DNA of 64,000 bases from Toxonevra muliebris (GCA_963691655.1 OY829326.1:85553235-85617234); one strand, 5' to 3'. Counted from the stretch's first letter, positions 23,921 through 34,414 are shown. Numbers and translations are program-made. The notes: generated by a model not told the origin, from the sequence alone.

Positions 23921-24510
23921 CTATTTTTCTTGTAGGTCTTGTCGAGTAAAACAAGAGTCTGTACTTTAAATTTTCCAAACACCCCCAAAATCTTGATTTA
24001 CTGTTAAAAAACCGGTTTTGGGTACCTTTGGGCACTTATAAGCCTGTAACGCGGTTGATTATCAACAGATTTTCAGTTTCTTACCAGTTTTAGAAAAAAG
24101 AAACTTAGACCTTTCGAATGATATATATGTATGTATGTATTTTTTTCATTTTTTTTTTTTGCATTTTCTCAACTTTGACGGTGTTTGTACACACTATTTT
24201 ACAAAGAAGCTATACATATACATACTATATACTAAAAACATATTTATTAACGAGAAAAACGCAAGTTTGTTTTTAAAAATCGGTAAGTAATTGACTGAGT
24301 TATTAAACTTTTTGTGAAAACAAAATTTTTGCAAAAATACAATTTTTGGCCATTCAACTCAAAAATGTGTGATTAACCGTAATTTTTTTTTTTTTTAAAT
24401 TCAGGACTATCAGTTTCTCGTTGAGTGACCAGCAATATCCTGAAATCATTTTTATTTTATTTTTTTATTCGAAGCGCTTTTCAATTTTAGCCATTTCTTA
24501 GTGATAATGT
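23921..24510. repeat. Dispersed repeat, copy A (copy B at 51640-52190)
   Basis: The segment shares long stretches with 51640-52190. These include ACTATTTTTCTTGTAGGTCT, GAGTAAAACAAGAGTCTGTA, AAACACCCCCAAAA and ATACAATTTTTGGCCATTCA. Copy B runs directly into a minus-strand fragment of the multicopy FHQE...IEKRF protein, and copy A reaches the same point in a more decayed form near 24475-24510. Both are therefore parts of one transposon-like family whose coding and non-coding parts have dispersed together. Confidence 0.65.
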
Positions 24511-24815
24511 TCTATTTTTCTTCTTTTTTTCTATACTCATGTTCGTTTACAATTTAACAATATTTTACAATTATTTTAAACAAATTTCAAAATTAAATAA
24601 TTTCCATTTATTTTTTAAATTTATTTTTGGTTGAAAGTCAACTTTTTAAAAATATTAAATACCATATGATAATTTACATTATATTTTTGCTCAAAAACTT
24701 TCCCAACAATATGCAACTGTGCTTCTATATTTTATGTCAAAATACGTGTACCGAAAGAGGGCTGTCATTTGACTGCCTCACCTCCTTATTTCTCCATGGT
24801 GAAAACCAAGCATTA

Positions 24816-24933
24816 TGCTTGGTTTTCACTATGTCATATTTGCCGTCAAAGAGAGAAAAAGAGAGAATTTCCCATATGAAATTGCCAACATGCTGGCAAA
24901 TTTGATTAAATTAAACATAGTGAAAACCAGGCA
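24816..24933. mobile_element. 118-bp MITE with TTA target duplication
   Basis: The ends are TGCTTGGTTTTCACTATGT and, inverted, TGCCTGGTTTTCACTATGT, a 19-bp terminal repeat with one mismatch. TTA flanks both sides (24813-24815 and 24934-24936), consistent with PIF/Harbinger target preference. Immediately left of the left TTA is GTGAAAACCAAGCA, which is itself a right-end copy of the same terminus. The insertion therefore went into the TTA at the edge of an older relative, producing a 15-bp perfect palindrome around 24800-24830. Confidence 0.68.
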
Positions 24934-24936
24934 TTA

Positions 24937-27900
24937 TAGTGCGGACACATGACAAAAAAAAAATTTCAAATTGGTTTTTGGCAGATTATAAGTTTTGTGT
25001 AAATAAAAATAAATAAAAATGTTACCTTTCAATTGGATTTGGACACCAAGAATTTTTATAACAATATGGATAATTAGTTACTCTCTGACTCCATTATTTT
25101 TTTTGTTCACTTACGCTGTTAGGATATCAAAATCCAAAAACAAATTAAAAAAATGTAATAGATCTTAAATTGTTCCTACTTTTTACAGCCTTGTGTTTGA
25201 GGGTTGTTAGTTACTTTCTTCATTTCAAACCCCTTTTCAACGAAATGAGTCTGAAATTCAGAATTTCACTTGACACTTTTTGTATGGCGAAATTCTTTAT
25301 TTCTGACGCATTTCAATGAAATGTTAAATTGAGTGAGTGAGGTCTGTTACTCGGTGTAGTACTCCATAATTGTAAATTTTCTTTTCACAAAATAAAACCT
25401 TTACAAAATTATTAAATTCTTGCCTAAAAAGTGTTTAAGTTTATAAACAAACAAGTTAAACCTACTTAAATTTTTGGAATAATTCTAATTTTATATATTT
25501 AAGTAAAAATTTTTTGTTGTATTTTAACCCTCTAGTAGACAGCCTTCACCAAAACGGGTGTAATTAACACCTTAATAGTTTTTTGTTGCTACATTTTATC
25601 ATATCGTATATGGAATAACCCAAGCTTTTAAAAAAAATACATCAGTTATGATGATTATTACAGACGTTAGAAACATTCAAAGAAAAAATGTGTGAAAAAC
25701 AAAAAAATTAATTATCTTGATTGAATTAAAGATAAAAATAAATAAATAAAATACTTCCCGTCATATTAGCCAGATAAAAAACTAGCTATGAGTAGCTAGG
25801 AATTGGAATTTTTTATATAAAATATTTAATTACTTAAAACAAATTGATAAAAAGTTTAATCAACAACAATTACTTTTAGGCATTCAACCTTTCCGGCTTC
25901 GTAAAACCACACCTATTAAATTTTTTAAGATTTTGAGATCAGATTTATGCTTTTTACTTCAAAATTTATCAATCCCAATTTTTTTAAATCAATCAAAAAT
26001 TTGGGAACTAGAAGTTTAAAGCAAAAGAACGATAAAAAATATACTTCAAATAATCCAAAAAGTCATAAACTAAATGTTTTTATACCAATAGTTATAAACA
26101 CTTTTTTCCATTAGTAGTAAAAATTTCAATTCGAAGATACATTAAAACTCGTGTAGAAAAACATTACGATCTATTAAAGCATCCTTTTAAATATGACGGA
26201 GCAGAGTGGAATAACTTATGTATAATTACTAATGCAAATGATGATACATTGATGATGAAAAAATTAAAAAAGAGTGAACAAATATAGATCACAACTCGAA
26301 GCAGCAATAAAAAAAGCATGGGGGTGGAGTTTTTTGCATTTCAATAAATTAGTTTGTTTATGATCTTTATCCTTTCCATGAAATAAATTTAAATGTTGGC
26401 CACCTCATCCATAGGAATATTTAGAAATGAAATCTATTCGAAACTCACATTAAAGTTGTTTTAAGATTGATTAGCATGGACAAGGGTTTAATTCTCTCTT
26501 GGGTTGTCACTACCATCCGAGCTTAACTCCTGGAAACCTACTTCGGAACATCGAAACATATAGTGGAAGGGTACTACTTCCAAATCAGGCATGAGCTGGA
26601 ATCGATTTGATATAAAAGGGGCGAATGGCACCCAAAACGACATTCATTAAGCTGACTAAGTCAATGCCTCGCAGATGTGAAGCAATGAATGTAAATAAGG
26701 AATATCATAAAATTGTTGCTTTAATTTTGCACACCCCTAAGTGAATATTTCTTTGATTTTTTTTTAATTTTTAAGTTTTCCATTATATAATTTAATCATT
26801 TAAATAAAAATTAACAAAAGTCAAGAAAACGTAATAAGTATGGTATGCAAAGATTTGTTGCTTTTGTTTTACACAGTACTGTATAAACGCCTTGTATAGA
26901 AAAATAAAATATGCGCGATACACTGACTCTAGCATATTCAATCAAAATCTAGCTTTTTCGATAGTTAGGATATGTAAGCTCATAAAACAAAACATTTCAG
27001 ATAGTTAAATATTTTATTCAGAACGCGGTAGTGGAACGTACAGAAGAGAACTACCTAATCCCCGCTGAGATAGACCTTCAAAACTAGCAATAAAGCAACG
27101 AAAACTAAGTATAAATGGCTAAAGTTTCAAGCAACTATTTTTACTGTGTAAGATCTAATATTAAAGCGAACACCCCATTTATGAAGACAGGTTCGAGATA
27201 CGTTGGAAAATTTATTTTCACATATTTGCAAATACACCAAAAGATAAATAAAAACAACAAGCATGGCAATAACATTTTCAAAATATTCAAAGTTTATTTC
27301 CACCGTCCGACCGGTAACCCTCTGGCCGCACCTCAGCTTATATTTGTAACCACTTACCAGCAACTTGCGGCCGAATAGTTAATAATGTATTTCCACACCC
27401 GCACAACTATGTGACACATTTATGTACTAAACACATATATATATATAACCAGCTCGAAATATATTAATTCTGGCTAATGTTATTGAGTTTCATCAATAAT
27501 TGATGGCTACTTATCTTATCTGACACTATGTATGTTTAACGAATATTTATGAATCCAAACTGCAAATTAGACTTTACCTTCTTTGTTATATATGAAGATA
27601 TACCAACTCTATATATCTTGGCAATTCACGAACTTCTATTTTATAATTATTTGGGCTAAATTCCTGCCCAAGTTACAAACAATCGTACACTAAACAAATT
27701 AACAAGAATAGACTTCGCTTTCAATTTCTATTTCTAAACAAAAACGCACCTGCAAACTACCTGAGATGCCACATAATATCTACTAGGGATGTGCAAATCG
27801 ATTTCAGCTTTAATCTGGTTTGATTTTTAATCGACTTTTTTTAATTGACTTTAAACTGTCAAACTCGATCGAAAGTCAACGTTTAGGCCCGTAACGCATA

Positions 27901-29148
27901 TCAGCGAAGATGTGGAAAGAAAGACAAGCAATTTTCTATGTCCGAGTTGTAAACAATGTATTCATATGAAACGTTGCAGTTGTAAGTTTACATAGTTGTT
28001 TTTGGGGAGGCATATTTCGATAAACGTGTAAATCAGCTCGTAATTCAACAATTTGACAGTTTGATCAGCGCTCTATTTAAGTATTTGGTATCAGGCTTTA
28101 TTTTTAAATGTTTTTTGTTTTTCAACCATGCATTGATACACAGCAGCTGTTAAACAAATTGGTAAATATAAAAAATCAAAAATGGTGACAAGATATGAGA
28201 AAGCAGCATAACTTCAATTTATTGACGACATTGCAATAAGTGATGTGCTTATGCTGGAAATGTTTGAACCAAGTGATGTTAGCTACTTATTTCGGTACAT
28301 GTTATATTCGTATATAAACTTAAAACTATTTTTTTTTCATCCGTAGAGAGTAACCAGCAAGAAAAAGACGATGCAATTTTTGAGGAATGAGCCTGTGCAA
28401 CATTGGTTACACATTGCTCTCGATATTCGGTTTTAGGACGACCTAATTCTGTCCTGAAATCGAGAAGGTTTTTAACAGACGTTTTCAAACCGTAAGTTTT
28501 CCGTTTTAGTTGAAATAGTACTTTACGAGATACGTGGTTGAAGAATAGAGGTAGCAATAAGTATTTTTTTAATGAGCGATTTAGTGTCAGTGTTGGAAAA
28601 GTAATAAAAACACCCTGGATGGAATTTAGACCGCATAAATTAGGCCGCGTTTCATTTCATTTCAGCCGACATATTTATGGTGTCTCATATTTTTATGTAA
28701 ATACACCTTGGACCTCAGACTTAGTATCAAATTATTTAAACTACAGGCAACACTGATCTACTCGTATACTTTTTGAAGTGAAACTTCTTTTCTCTTGTCC
28801 TAGAGTAAAACCAACCGCATGTGACGTCGCGCGTAAGTTTGCAATGTGATATAATTTTGTCGAGCAATGTGCATGAGGGGCTAAATATCAATATTCCGTA
28901 ACAGAATTCACGAGCAAACTATATAATAAACGATTCATAAATAGTTTTAATTCAATATAATATATTAATTACATACACACACACACGCCTATGGCAGAAA
29001 GAACAATGTGTAGTGTCGCCATCTTAAAGTTTATAACAGTTATACATTTCACATACAGATGTCGTACACAAAAAGAGTTCGCTACAATCGTCATCGACAT
29101 TACCGGTACAGAGTTGCAATTTTTGTTCTAACATTAATCCCCAAAAAA
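24937..29148. other. AT-rich intergenic DNA, no gene recognised
   Basis: I found no assignable gene in these 4.2 kb. Two spots differ from the background. Around 26135-26285 one plus-strand frame gives a compact run (KTRVEKHYDLLKHPFKYDGA, then EWNNLCIITNANDDTLMMKK) that looks protein-like but is unknown to me. Around 26470-26690 is a GC-richer island of unknown origin. A short CA run lies at 28975-28994. Open frames at 27115-27378 and 28279-28557 carry no known motif. Confidence 0.35.
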
Positions 29149-29149
29149 A

Positions 29150-29342
29150 AATTGGTTGTGTATTAACGAACACAAGGCAGAAGTGAAACTTCTTGTGAAC
29201 AAAACGAAACACAAACAAATGAAATTAAAAAACACAAGCCACTGAAGTAAAAAATTAAGCGATTGAAAAATTTCATTTGCTTGTGTTTCGTTTAGTTTAC
29301 AAGAAGTTTTACTTCTGCCTTGTGTTCGCTAATACACAATTT
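29150..29342. repeat. Long hairpin: about 75-bp inverted repeat with 42-bp loop
   Basis: The left arm, 29150-29226, contains TTGTGTATTAACGAACACAA and GGCAGAAGTGAAACTTCTTG. The right arm, 29269-29342, carries the inverse of the same text with only a few mismatches. The spacer is about 42 bp. Such a structure is typical of a short foldback or palindromic MITE. No flanking duplication was identified. Confidence 0.75.
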
Positions 29343-29751
29343 AGTTTTCGAGGCTGTTTATGCATCAAATTTGTTTCCCAATATGACGAGGTGAGTATAA
29401 ACTATTTTCCATACAAATTTTGACAGTTGGTTTTTGAGGCTCGAAAACATACAATTTTTACAACTTTTTCGAGGCACGTTGAAGGGAATGCAGTTAATAT
29501 CTTTTCTAAAACGATGTAAAAACATTTAAGTTGATCTTAATTACTCCTATATCGCAGAGGAAAATATTTAATGGGTTACTCTTTTATGTTAGTCGTACCT
29601 TAAAATAAGAAGCATTTTGAACTTTAACACAATAATGGTTTTTGACAGTGCCCGCGAAATTATCGTATGTCCAAAAAAAACGTCTTTTTAATTTAGTGAA
29701 GTAGCTATTAATACTTGCAAGTAACGCGCAAGTCGAAATAAAGCTTATAAT
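29343..29751. other. Non-coding, partly repeated
   Basis: No gene is seen. A clause of about 35 bp near 29408-29444 (TTTCCATACAAATTTTGACA...) recurs in similar form near 30939-30973, suggesting an old repeat. Confidence 0.35.
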
Positions 29752-29893
29752 CATGCCAATGAATTGGCTCAACCGATTTTAAATCTGATAATTTTTGGCT
29801 AACCTACTCACCAAGCTCTTTAAATCGATATATAATCTGATAGTGTAGCACTTCTGGATCTTCTGGAATAAAATTGTTGTTACACTAATAAAT
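29752..29893 (+). repeat. Dispersed non-coding repeat, copy 2 (5'-truncated)
   Basis: These 142 bp match the 3' part of 16607-16976 and the inverse of 39363-39480. The shared text includes AACCGATTTTAAATCTG, a segment around CAAGCTCTTTAAAT, and the end TTACACTAATAAATG. The missing 5' part and conserved 3' end resemble a retroelement truncation, though no poly(A) or target duplication was seen. Confidence 0.6.
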
Positions 29894-30426
29894 GATAGAC
29901 TAGAAAACAACTGCGAAAAAACCCAAGAATGATAGAAATAAATATTACGCCTTGCGTAGCAAGCTGTGAAAAATCACCCAGCACATAGGTCTCATCGTGA
30001 ATAATGCAGCAATCAAAATTCATTATGAAATCACGGTGCAATGTTTTGCCTCGATCGTTTGCCTCGCTGTTCTTCTTCGAATTTCTGTCTGGAACTTTTT
30101 GGACCTTGTATAACTTCAGCCTTTCCTCCCTTTTAACTTTTCTAACAAAAGTTTTGGAACACCCAAGTTTTTCAGCCACTTTCCTACCTGATGTATTGGG
30201 ATTTTGTTTTAAAAGAACTATCACTTTCTTGGCCAAAGCAGGGTTACTAAACCCCTTCTTTTTGCCACTTCCTTGCTTCCTATTAATGGCCAATTAATAT
30301 TTTAATAACACATTAAACGGTGTTTTGCGAAACCCGTGCTTTTCGAGCAATTGCTTTAAAAGTCAAATTTGGATTTTCATTGCGCAATCTAATAATTTTT
30401 TCACGCACTTCTATTTCGTTGCTCAT
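29880..30426 (-). pseudogene. Tc1/mariner-family transposase remnant (N-terminal HTH region)
   Basis: Reading leftward from 30426, the frame begins MSNEIEVREKIIRLRNENPN and continues FKAIARKARVSQNTV, a helix-turn-helix. It is then interrupted by stops near 30300. An open frame resumes at 30293 (KKKGFSNPALAKKVIVLLKQ, SGRKVAEKLGCSKTFVRKVK), which looks like the second DNA-binding helix-turn-helix. It continues to CCIIHDETYVLGDFSQLATQ, corresponding to the first catalytic Asp region (DDETYV-type). Much of the region between the second helix-turn-helix and this motif is deleted, and nothing of the later catalytic domain is seen. The ETYV style suggests a mariner or rosa-like lineage, but I cannot place it firmly. 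Confidence 0.75.
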
Positions 30427-31193
30427 TTTAAAGCCAAAAACTATCGAATCATCTCAAAATTTAATATGAGAGTTTAAACATGTTTATAACAAAGCTACTT
30501 TGATGTGAAAAAATTTTAAATTTGAACTAGGAAAACACTATGAGTAATAACGTATATAGTGTCATCGTGCGTAAATCTTACACCGGTGCAAGTGCAACTG
30601 CGAAATACTCAACACATTCACATTTTTTTCACTAAGGGCGATGTTTCACTATCAATTTTTTGCTGTCAAACAAAGAAATTGTTGTTGTTTTGAAAAATGA
30701 ACACTGACCAAATGAGGGAATGAACACATTTCACTTTAAACTTCGAAAATAATTCGTATTCTCTACTTGCAGCAGTTTACTTGCACTTGTGGCCGCAGGA
30801 TTGTTTACAACTGTATAACCTTTGATCAAACTAAATCAGTTGTTTCACAGTGCTGCATATACATATGCGAAAGTGTGCGAGGTCTCTGCGCAGTGAATTC
30901 ATATGGCAAATTTATCTAGTTTGTGCAAGAAAATTTACCATACAAATTTTGACAGTTGATTTTCGAGCTCGCACACTTTCGCAGTTTGCACTGTTTGCGA
31001 GGTGTTTGCGCGTTTGCAGGAATTCCCCAATCAAGATGAATTTATACCAGGTGAAGTTACCAGCAACTCACTCTTCTTCTTTTTTCGTGGTCAGTACCAT
31101 AGGCTGTAAAAATCATTGTTTACTTTTGATTGAGTACGTTTCTTCTCCCTATTGACAATCATTCCATGCCGCCATTATGGCCTCTACAACAAA
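30427..31193. other. Non-coding DNA without recognised features
   Basis: No gene is supported. Around 30855-31020 the words GCGAAAGTGTGCGAGG and GCACACTTTCGCAG form an imperfect inverted pair. No element boundary could be set. Confidence 0.35.
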
Positions 31194-32275
31194 TACAGTG
31201 TTGGAAAAAACTAAAGCACGAACTCTTCCTTGTCAACATTTAGTTCAATAAAATTTAAAAATATGCAAGAATGTCTATATTTTCTTTTTAAATTTAGTAT
31301 GAATATGAACTTGAAATATGAAATAAAATAACATTAAATACTTACAGTTTTTATTTTTTTTACTAATATGCCTAAACCTGTCGCGACAAAACTAAAGCAC
31401 ATAATCTTTTCGCTTACGTTACAATCAATTGTTAAAAATTAACAACAACAACCAAACCAACTTCAAACTAGAAACCCATTATTTGGGAAAACAAAAAGCA
31501 GGTTTAAAAAAAATTAGATGAGCATACAAGTTGTTGGTTATCATTAACCGTCGCCGTTCGCATTTCGAAATTTCGCTTTCTAAAATGGCTCGAAATAAGT
31601 ATTCTGCACAATTTAGAGAAAATATTCTAAGTGCATTGCCAAAACATTTTGTATTCGATATTGCGTTAATTCCAGAGCAATAGGCCGTTTTGGTTCTTCG
31701 CATTTTTTTAAATACTAAATATGGAGGTGGTAGATCGTGGGGCACAACCAAACGTGAGGATCAGGCCATCATTCGGATTATAAAATATCATTCGGAGACC
31801 AAAAAGACAACGATGAAATCCACATTATTTGAAAAGCACCGTAAATACGGGGAGGCAACGTATTGGTCTGGAGATTTTTTTCGTCCATGGAATCAGTTCA
31901 ATTCATAAAATATACCAACACGAAGACGATCCCAGCACGATGTGTAGAAGAGTGGTTTGTTGTCAATAACATCGGTATTCTATAAAGGCCCACCCATTCA
32001 CCAAATCTCAATTTCAAAAAATCCATAGCAAATTGTGGATTGAGAAATTCAGCTAGTAAACGGTAAAAATAAGGATGCCATTTTCTATCTATCGCAAATT
32101 CTATGGAAGAACATTTCTGCAGATGTTTTGAGCAATTTTGTTGAGTTCATGCCACGAAAATGTGCACTAGCTCTGAAAAACAATGGATACGCTACAAAAT
32201 AGTGCAGAAATCGAATTTTTCCCATTAATATATTCCATATGTGCTTTAGTTTTGTCGCTCCAAATTTCTGCATTT
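31194..32275 (+). mobile_element. Tc1-like transposon remnant with terminal repeats and broken transposase
   Basis: The left end CAGTGTTGGAAAAAACTAAA follows a TA. The word ACAAAACTAAAGCACATA occurs near 31388-31408, and its inverse TATGTGCTTTAGTTTTGT near 32239-32256, giving the inverted ends. Inside, plus-strand frames show the Tc1 DNA-binding region at 31725-31830 (TTKREDQAIIRIIKYHSETK). Near 31945-32020 the C-terminal catalytic region survives as EEWFVVNNIGIL and THSPNLN. The intervening DDE core is deleted and frames are broken. It lies just upstream of S1P and has no sign of activity. Confidence 0.72.
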
Positions 32276-32635
32276 TGTTACTTTTGAGTTAATATTTTTA
32301 TTTTATTTGAAAAACAACATTAAATTATCTGTGTTTTAGTATAATGTGTGTATATTCTTTCTACATTCATAAAAAAAATTTCAGTCCAAGCATGTTTTAC
32401 AATATTACTGAGCAAAATGCAAACAAGGTAAAATTCGTTCTTTAGCTGTTTTGTTTTACTGCTGATGACATTTAGTGGTATCTGATGCAACAATAAAGCT
32501 GTGTTGTTTATGCCAAGGTGAAATTGCAAACTTGTTTTCATCTTATTCATGATTTCACCATGCCCCAATTAAGTATTGTCAACTTCTTAAACTGCACTTG
32601 TGGAATAGGGTTAACGATATCGGTGCTGTCGGAAA
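32276..32635. other. Upstream region of S1P
   Basis: Between the Tc1 remnant and the DRE site no gene or repeat is recognised. The S1P promoter and transcription start probably lie between this stretch and 32750, but no TATA box stands out against the AT-rich background. Confidence 0.35.
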
Positions 32636-32643
32636 TATCGATA
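32636..32643. promoter_or_regulatory. DRE motif (TATCGATA) upstream of S1P
   Basis: A perfect TATCGATA palindrome lies 152 bp before the S1P start codon, with related words GATATCG at 32616-32622 and TTATCGAG at 32645-32652. In flies this is the binding core for DREF and often marks housekeeping promoters, which would suit S1P. Function here is inferred from position and sequence only. Confidence 0.5.
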
Positions 32644-32753
32644 ATTATCGAGCTGATTTCCATCTTTAGTATTCAATGCTTTGTTTTGGTTTAACTTGTT
32701 GGGTTTGTTGTTAGATATCATTTTACTAAATAAATAAACAATTTTTAAACGAA

Positions 32754-32780
32754 ATGGTAAATTCATTGTTTAATGAATAG
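32754..32780 (+). promoter_or_regulatory. Upstream ORF 1 in the S1P leader (MVNSLFNE)
   Basis: An 8-codon ORF with its own stop lies 14 nt before the S1P ATG and overlaps the second upstream ORF in another frame. If it is in the transcript it could lower translation of S1P. The transcription start is unknown. Confidence 0.4.
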
Positions 32781-32790
32781 TCCAAAATAG
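32773..32790 (+). promoter_or_regulatory. Upstream ORF 2 in the S1P leader (MNSPK)
   Basis: A 5-codon ORF ends only 4 nt before the S1P start codon. That spacing is very short for reinitiation, so leaky scanning would be needed to translate S1P if this ATG is used. Confidence 0.4.
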
Positions 32791-32794
32791 TGCA

Positions 32795-33013
32795 ATGTTT
32801 ACCATATTAGAACTTGCTGTTATAATTTCATTTTCTTCGTGCTATTGTTCGAATTGTGTGAAAGATACATTGAATACCGAAAGATTTACATCAAATATAG
32901 ACATATCGTTTAAAACAAAAATTCTTCCTAGTGAATACATCATCACTTTTCAGAACTATTATGGGACAAACACAAGAGAAAAGTTTTTACAAAAAATAGT
33001 TCAAAAAGCCAAT
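32795..33013 (+). CDS. S1P: S1P (MBTPS1) exon 1: signal peptide and start of prodomain
   Basis: Site-1 protease is a membrane-anchored subtilisin-like protease of the Golgi that makes the first, lumenal cut in SREBP and ATF6 and also cuts other precursors. This exon encodes residues 1-73. A hydrophobic start (MFTILELAVIISFSSCYCSN) fits a secretory signal peptide. EYIITFQNYYGTNTREKFL matches the start of the human prodomain (YIVAFNGYF, from memory). The ATG was chosen because it opens the signal peptide and the frame joins exon 2 without a shift. The donor is AAT|GTAAGA after 33013, and intron 1 is only 77 bp (33014-33090). The apparent continuation to a stop at 33043 is intronic. Confidence 0.9.
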
Positions 33014-33090
33014 GTAAGATTGAATTTGCCTGAGATACGATAGTTTCTCATGCATACCTAATCATTTATAGATAAAAATTTGTTCTTTAG

Positions 33091-33612
33091 ATATCAGCTT
33101 GGAAAATAATTCCCCGGATGAATCCAGCTTCCATATATCCAAGTGATTTTGATGTACTACAAATTTTGGAGGCCATCAAACCCGATCAGTTGACAGTATT
33201 AGAAACACATCCACTAGTTAAAAGAGTGTCATTGCAACGTAGTGTGCAGCGATCTTTAGCTTACACGCCCAGTGATAATAATGCAACGGAAATGTACATT
33301 TACAATTTTGGCAGACGCTTGCATCGTGTACTACCACGCCAGATTACAACTACTCTTCAAGCAAACGTCCTTTGGAAATATGGCATAACTGGAAAAGGTG
33401 TTAAAGTGGCGGTTTTCGATACAGGTTTGGCAAAACATCATCCACACTTTCGACGTGTAAAAGAACGCACTAACTGGACAAACGAGAAATCGCTAGATGA
33501 CGGTGTTAGTCATGGAACGTTTGTTGCTGGAGTTATTGCATCAATGAAGGAATGCCTTGGGTTTGCACCAGATGCAGAATTACACATTTATAGAGTCTTT
33601 ACTAACACACAG
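33091..33612 (+). CDS. S1P: S1P (MBTPS1) exon 2: prodomain, catalytic Asp and His
   Basis: The exon starts after TTGTTCTTTAG in phase 0 and encodes residues 74-247. [20 protein letters not shown] aligns with the human prodomain (WRIIPRNNPSSDYPSDF, from memory). Candidate autoprocessing sites are RSLA (residues 127-130), aligned with human RSLK, and RRLH (148-151), aligned with human RRLL. The second carries His rather than Leu at P1. The peptidase S8 domain follows with the catalytic Asp in VAVFDTGL (Asp183) and the catalytic His in [10 protein letters not shown] (His214). The 31-residue spacing equals that of the human enzyme. The donor is CAG|GTACAA after 33612. Intron 2 runs 8.8 kb to 42381 and is full of transposon debris. 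Confidence 0.93.
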
Positions 33613-33699
33613 GTACAAAAAACCTAGACCACTTTGCCTTTTAATATTCTCAGATATTTCAGCGGGTTGAAGTTTTAGTTTATGCAAAGTTTTGTTTGT

Positions 33700-33775
33700 T
33701 GCAGCGATATAAGTGAAATGTGATGGGGTGTAATACAGTGTGCCAGGGTTCGATTCTCGGCACAGCCGAAATATT
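33700..33775 (+). repeat. tRNA-like fragment with B box, probable SINE or tRNA pseudogene
   Basis: CCAGGGTTCGATTCTCGGCA at 33747-33766 is a good T-arm/B-box sequence. The upstream part does not fold into a convincing tRNA and its A box is weak, so this is probably a relic of a tRNA-derived SINE different from the one at 59375. It lies in S1P intron 2, 88 bp after the donor. Confidence 0.4.
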
Positions 33776-34414
33776 AAAAACTGAAAATACTAATAATAAT
33801 AAAATACACTAAAAAAAAAGCTTTGCTTTTCGACGTTAGTACTCGGCATAAAATGACTCCTACTCTCTACACTCTACAACTCTCCATGCAAGAAAATATT
33901 ACAAAAAAAAAAAAAAAAAACGACTTATACTAAAAGACTAAGTTCAATTTCGTTTAACTATATTCAAATTGGAAAATGCACATTTGTGCGAGTATATGAA
34001 AAATTTATAATTATACTATGTAATTACCGCGTGGCAGTTGACGTAAACTTCAAGCTCTCTCTGCTTCTGCAAGACCAAGCGCCTCTCTGCCCCCGCTCAC
34101 AGACGAACTGTACGGCTCTTGAGCCTTATTGAACCTACTCAATTCTGGCGCAGCTGCAAGCGATGGCTTGCTGTTCTCAACCAACGCTTCGACTTCGCTT
34201 AGAGTATTTTCATTCGTACCATCTGGTTTATGTGTCGCTTAATACGTTTATTATTGGGTCAGAATTCGTGAAATCACTGACTGAAAATTATTTTTTCTCA
34301 GATTTTAATGTAAATATGGTAATTAGTAAATTTCTATAAGAAAACACGATTCCCAGATTTTTAGCTCATAAATTTTTTTTTTTTACAACTTATAGACACT
34401 TATTGATATTAATA
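33776..34414. other. Intron 2 sequence, GC-richer island at 34030-34200
   Basis: Mostly AT-rich with a 20-base A run near 33900. At about 34030-34200 composition rises sharply (words such as GCGCCTCTCTGCCCCCGCTC), unlike the surroundings. No motif, coding frame or element end was recognised, so it is probably part of an unidentified insertion. Confidence 0.35.

Noticed and set aside
24798..24830. Stem-loop terminator or small-RNA gene
   Set aside because: The palindrome is fully explained by two MITE termini meeting at a TTA target site.
33118..33627. S1P exon 2 ending at the in-frame stop (33627) as a short independent protein
   Set aside because: Splicing at CAG|GTACAA joins in frame to exon 3 and reproduces the conserved protease exactly, so the stop is intronic.
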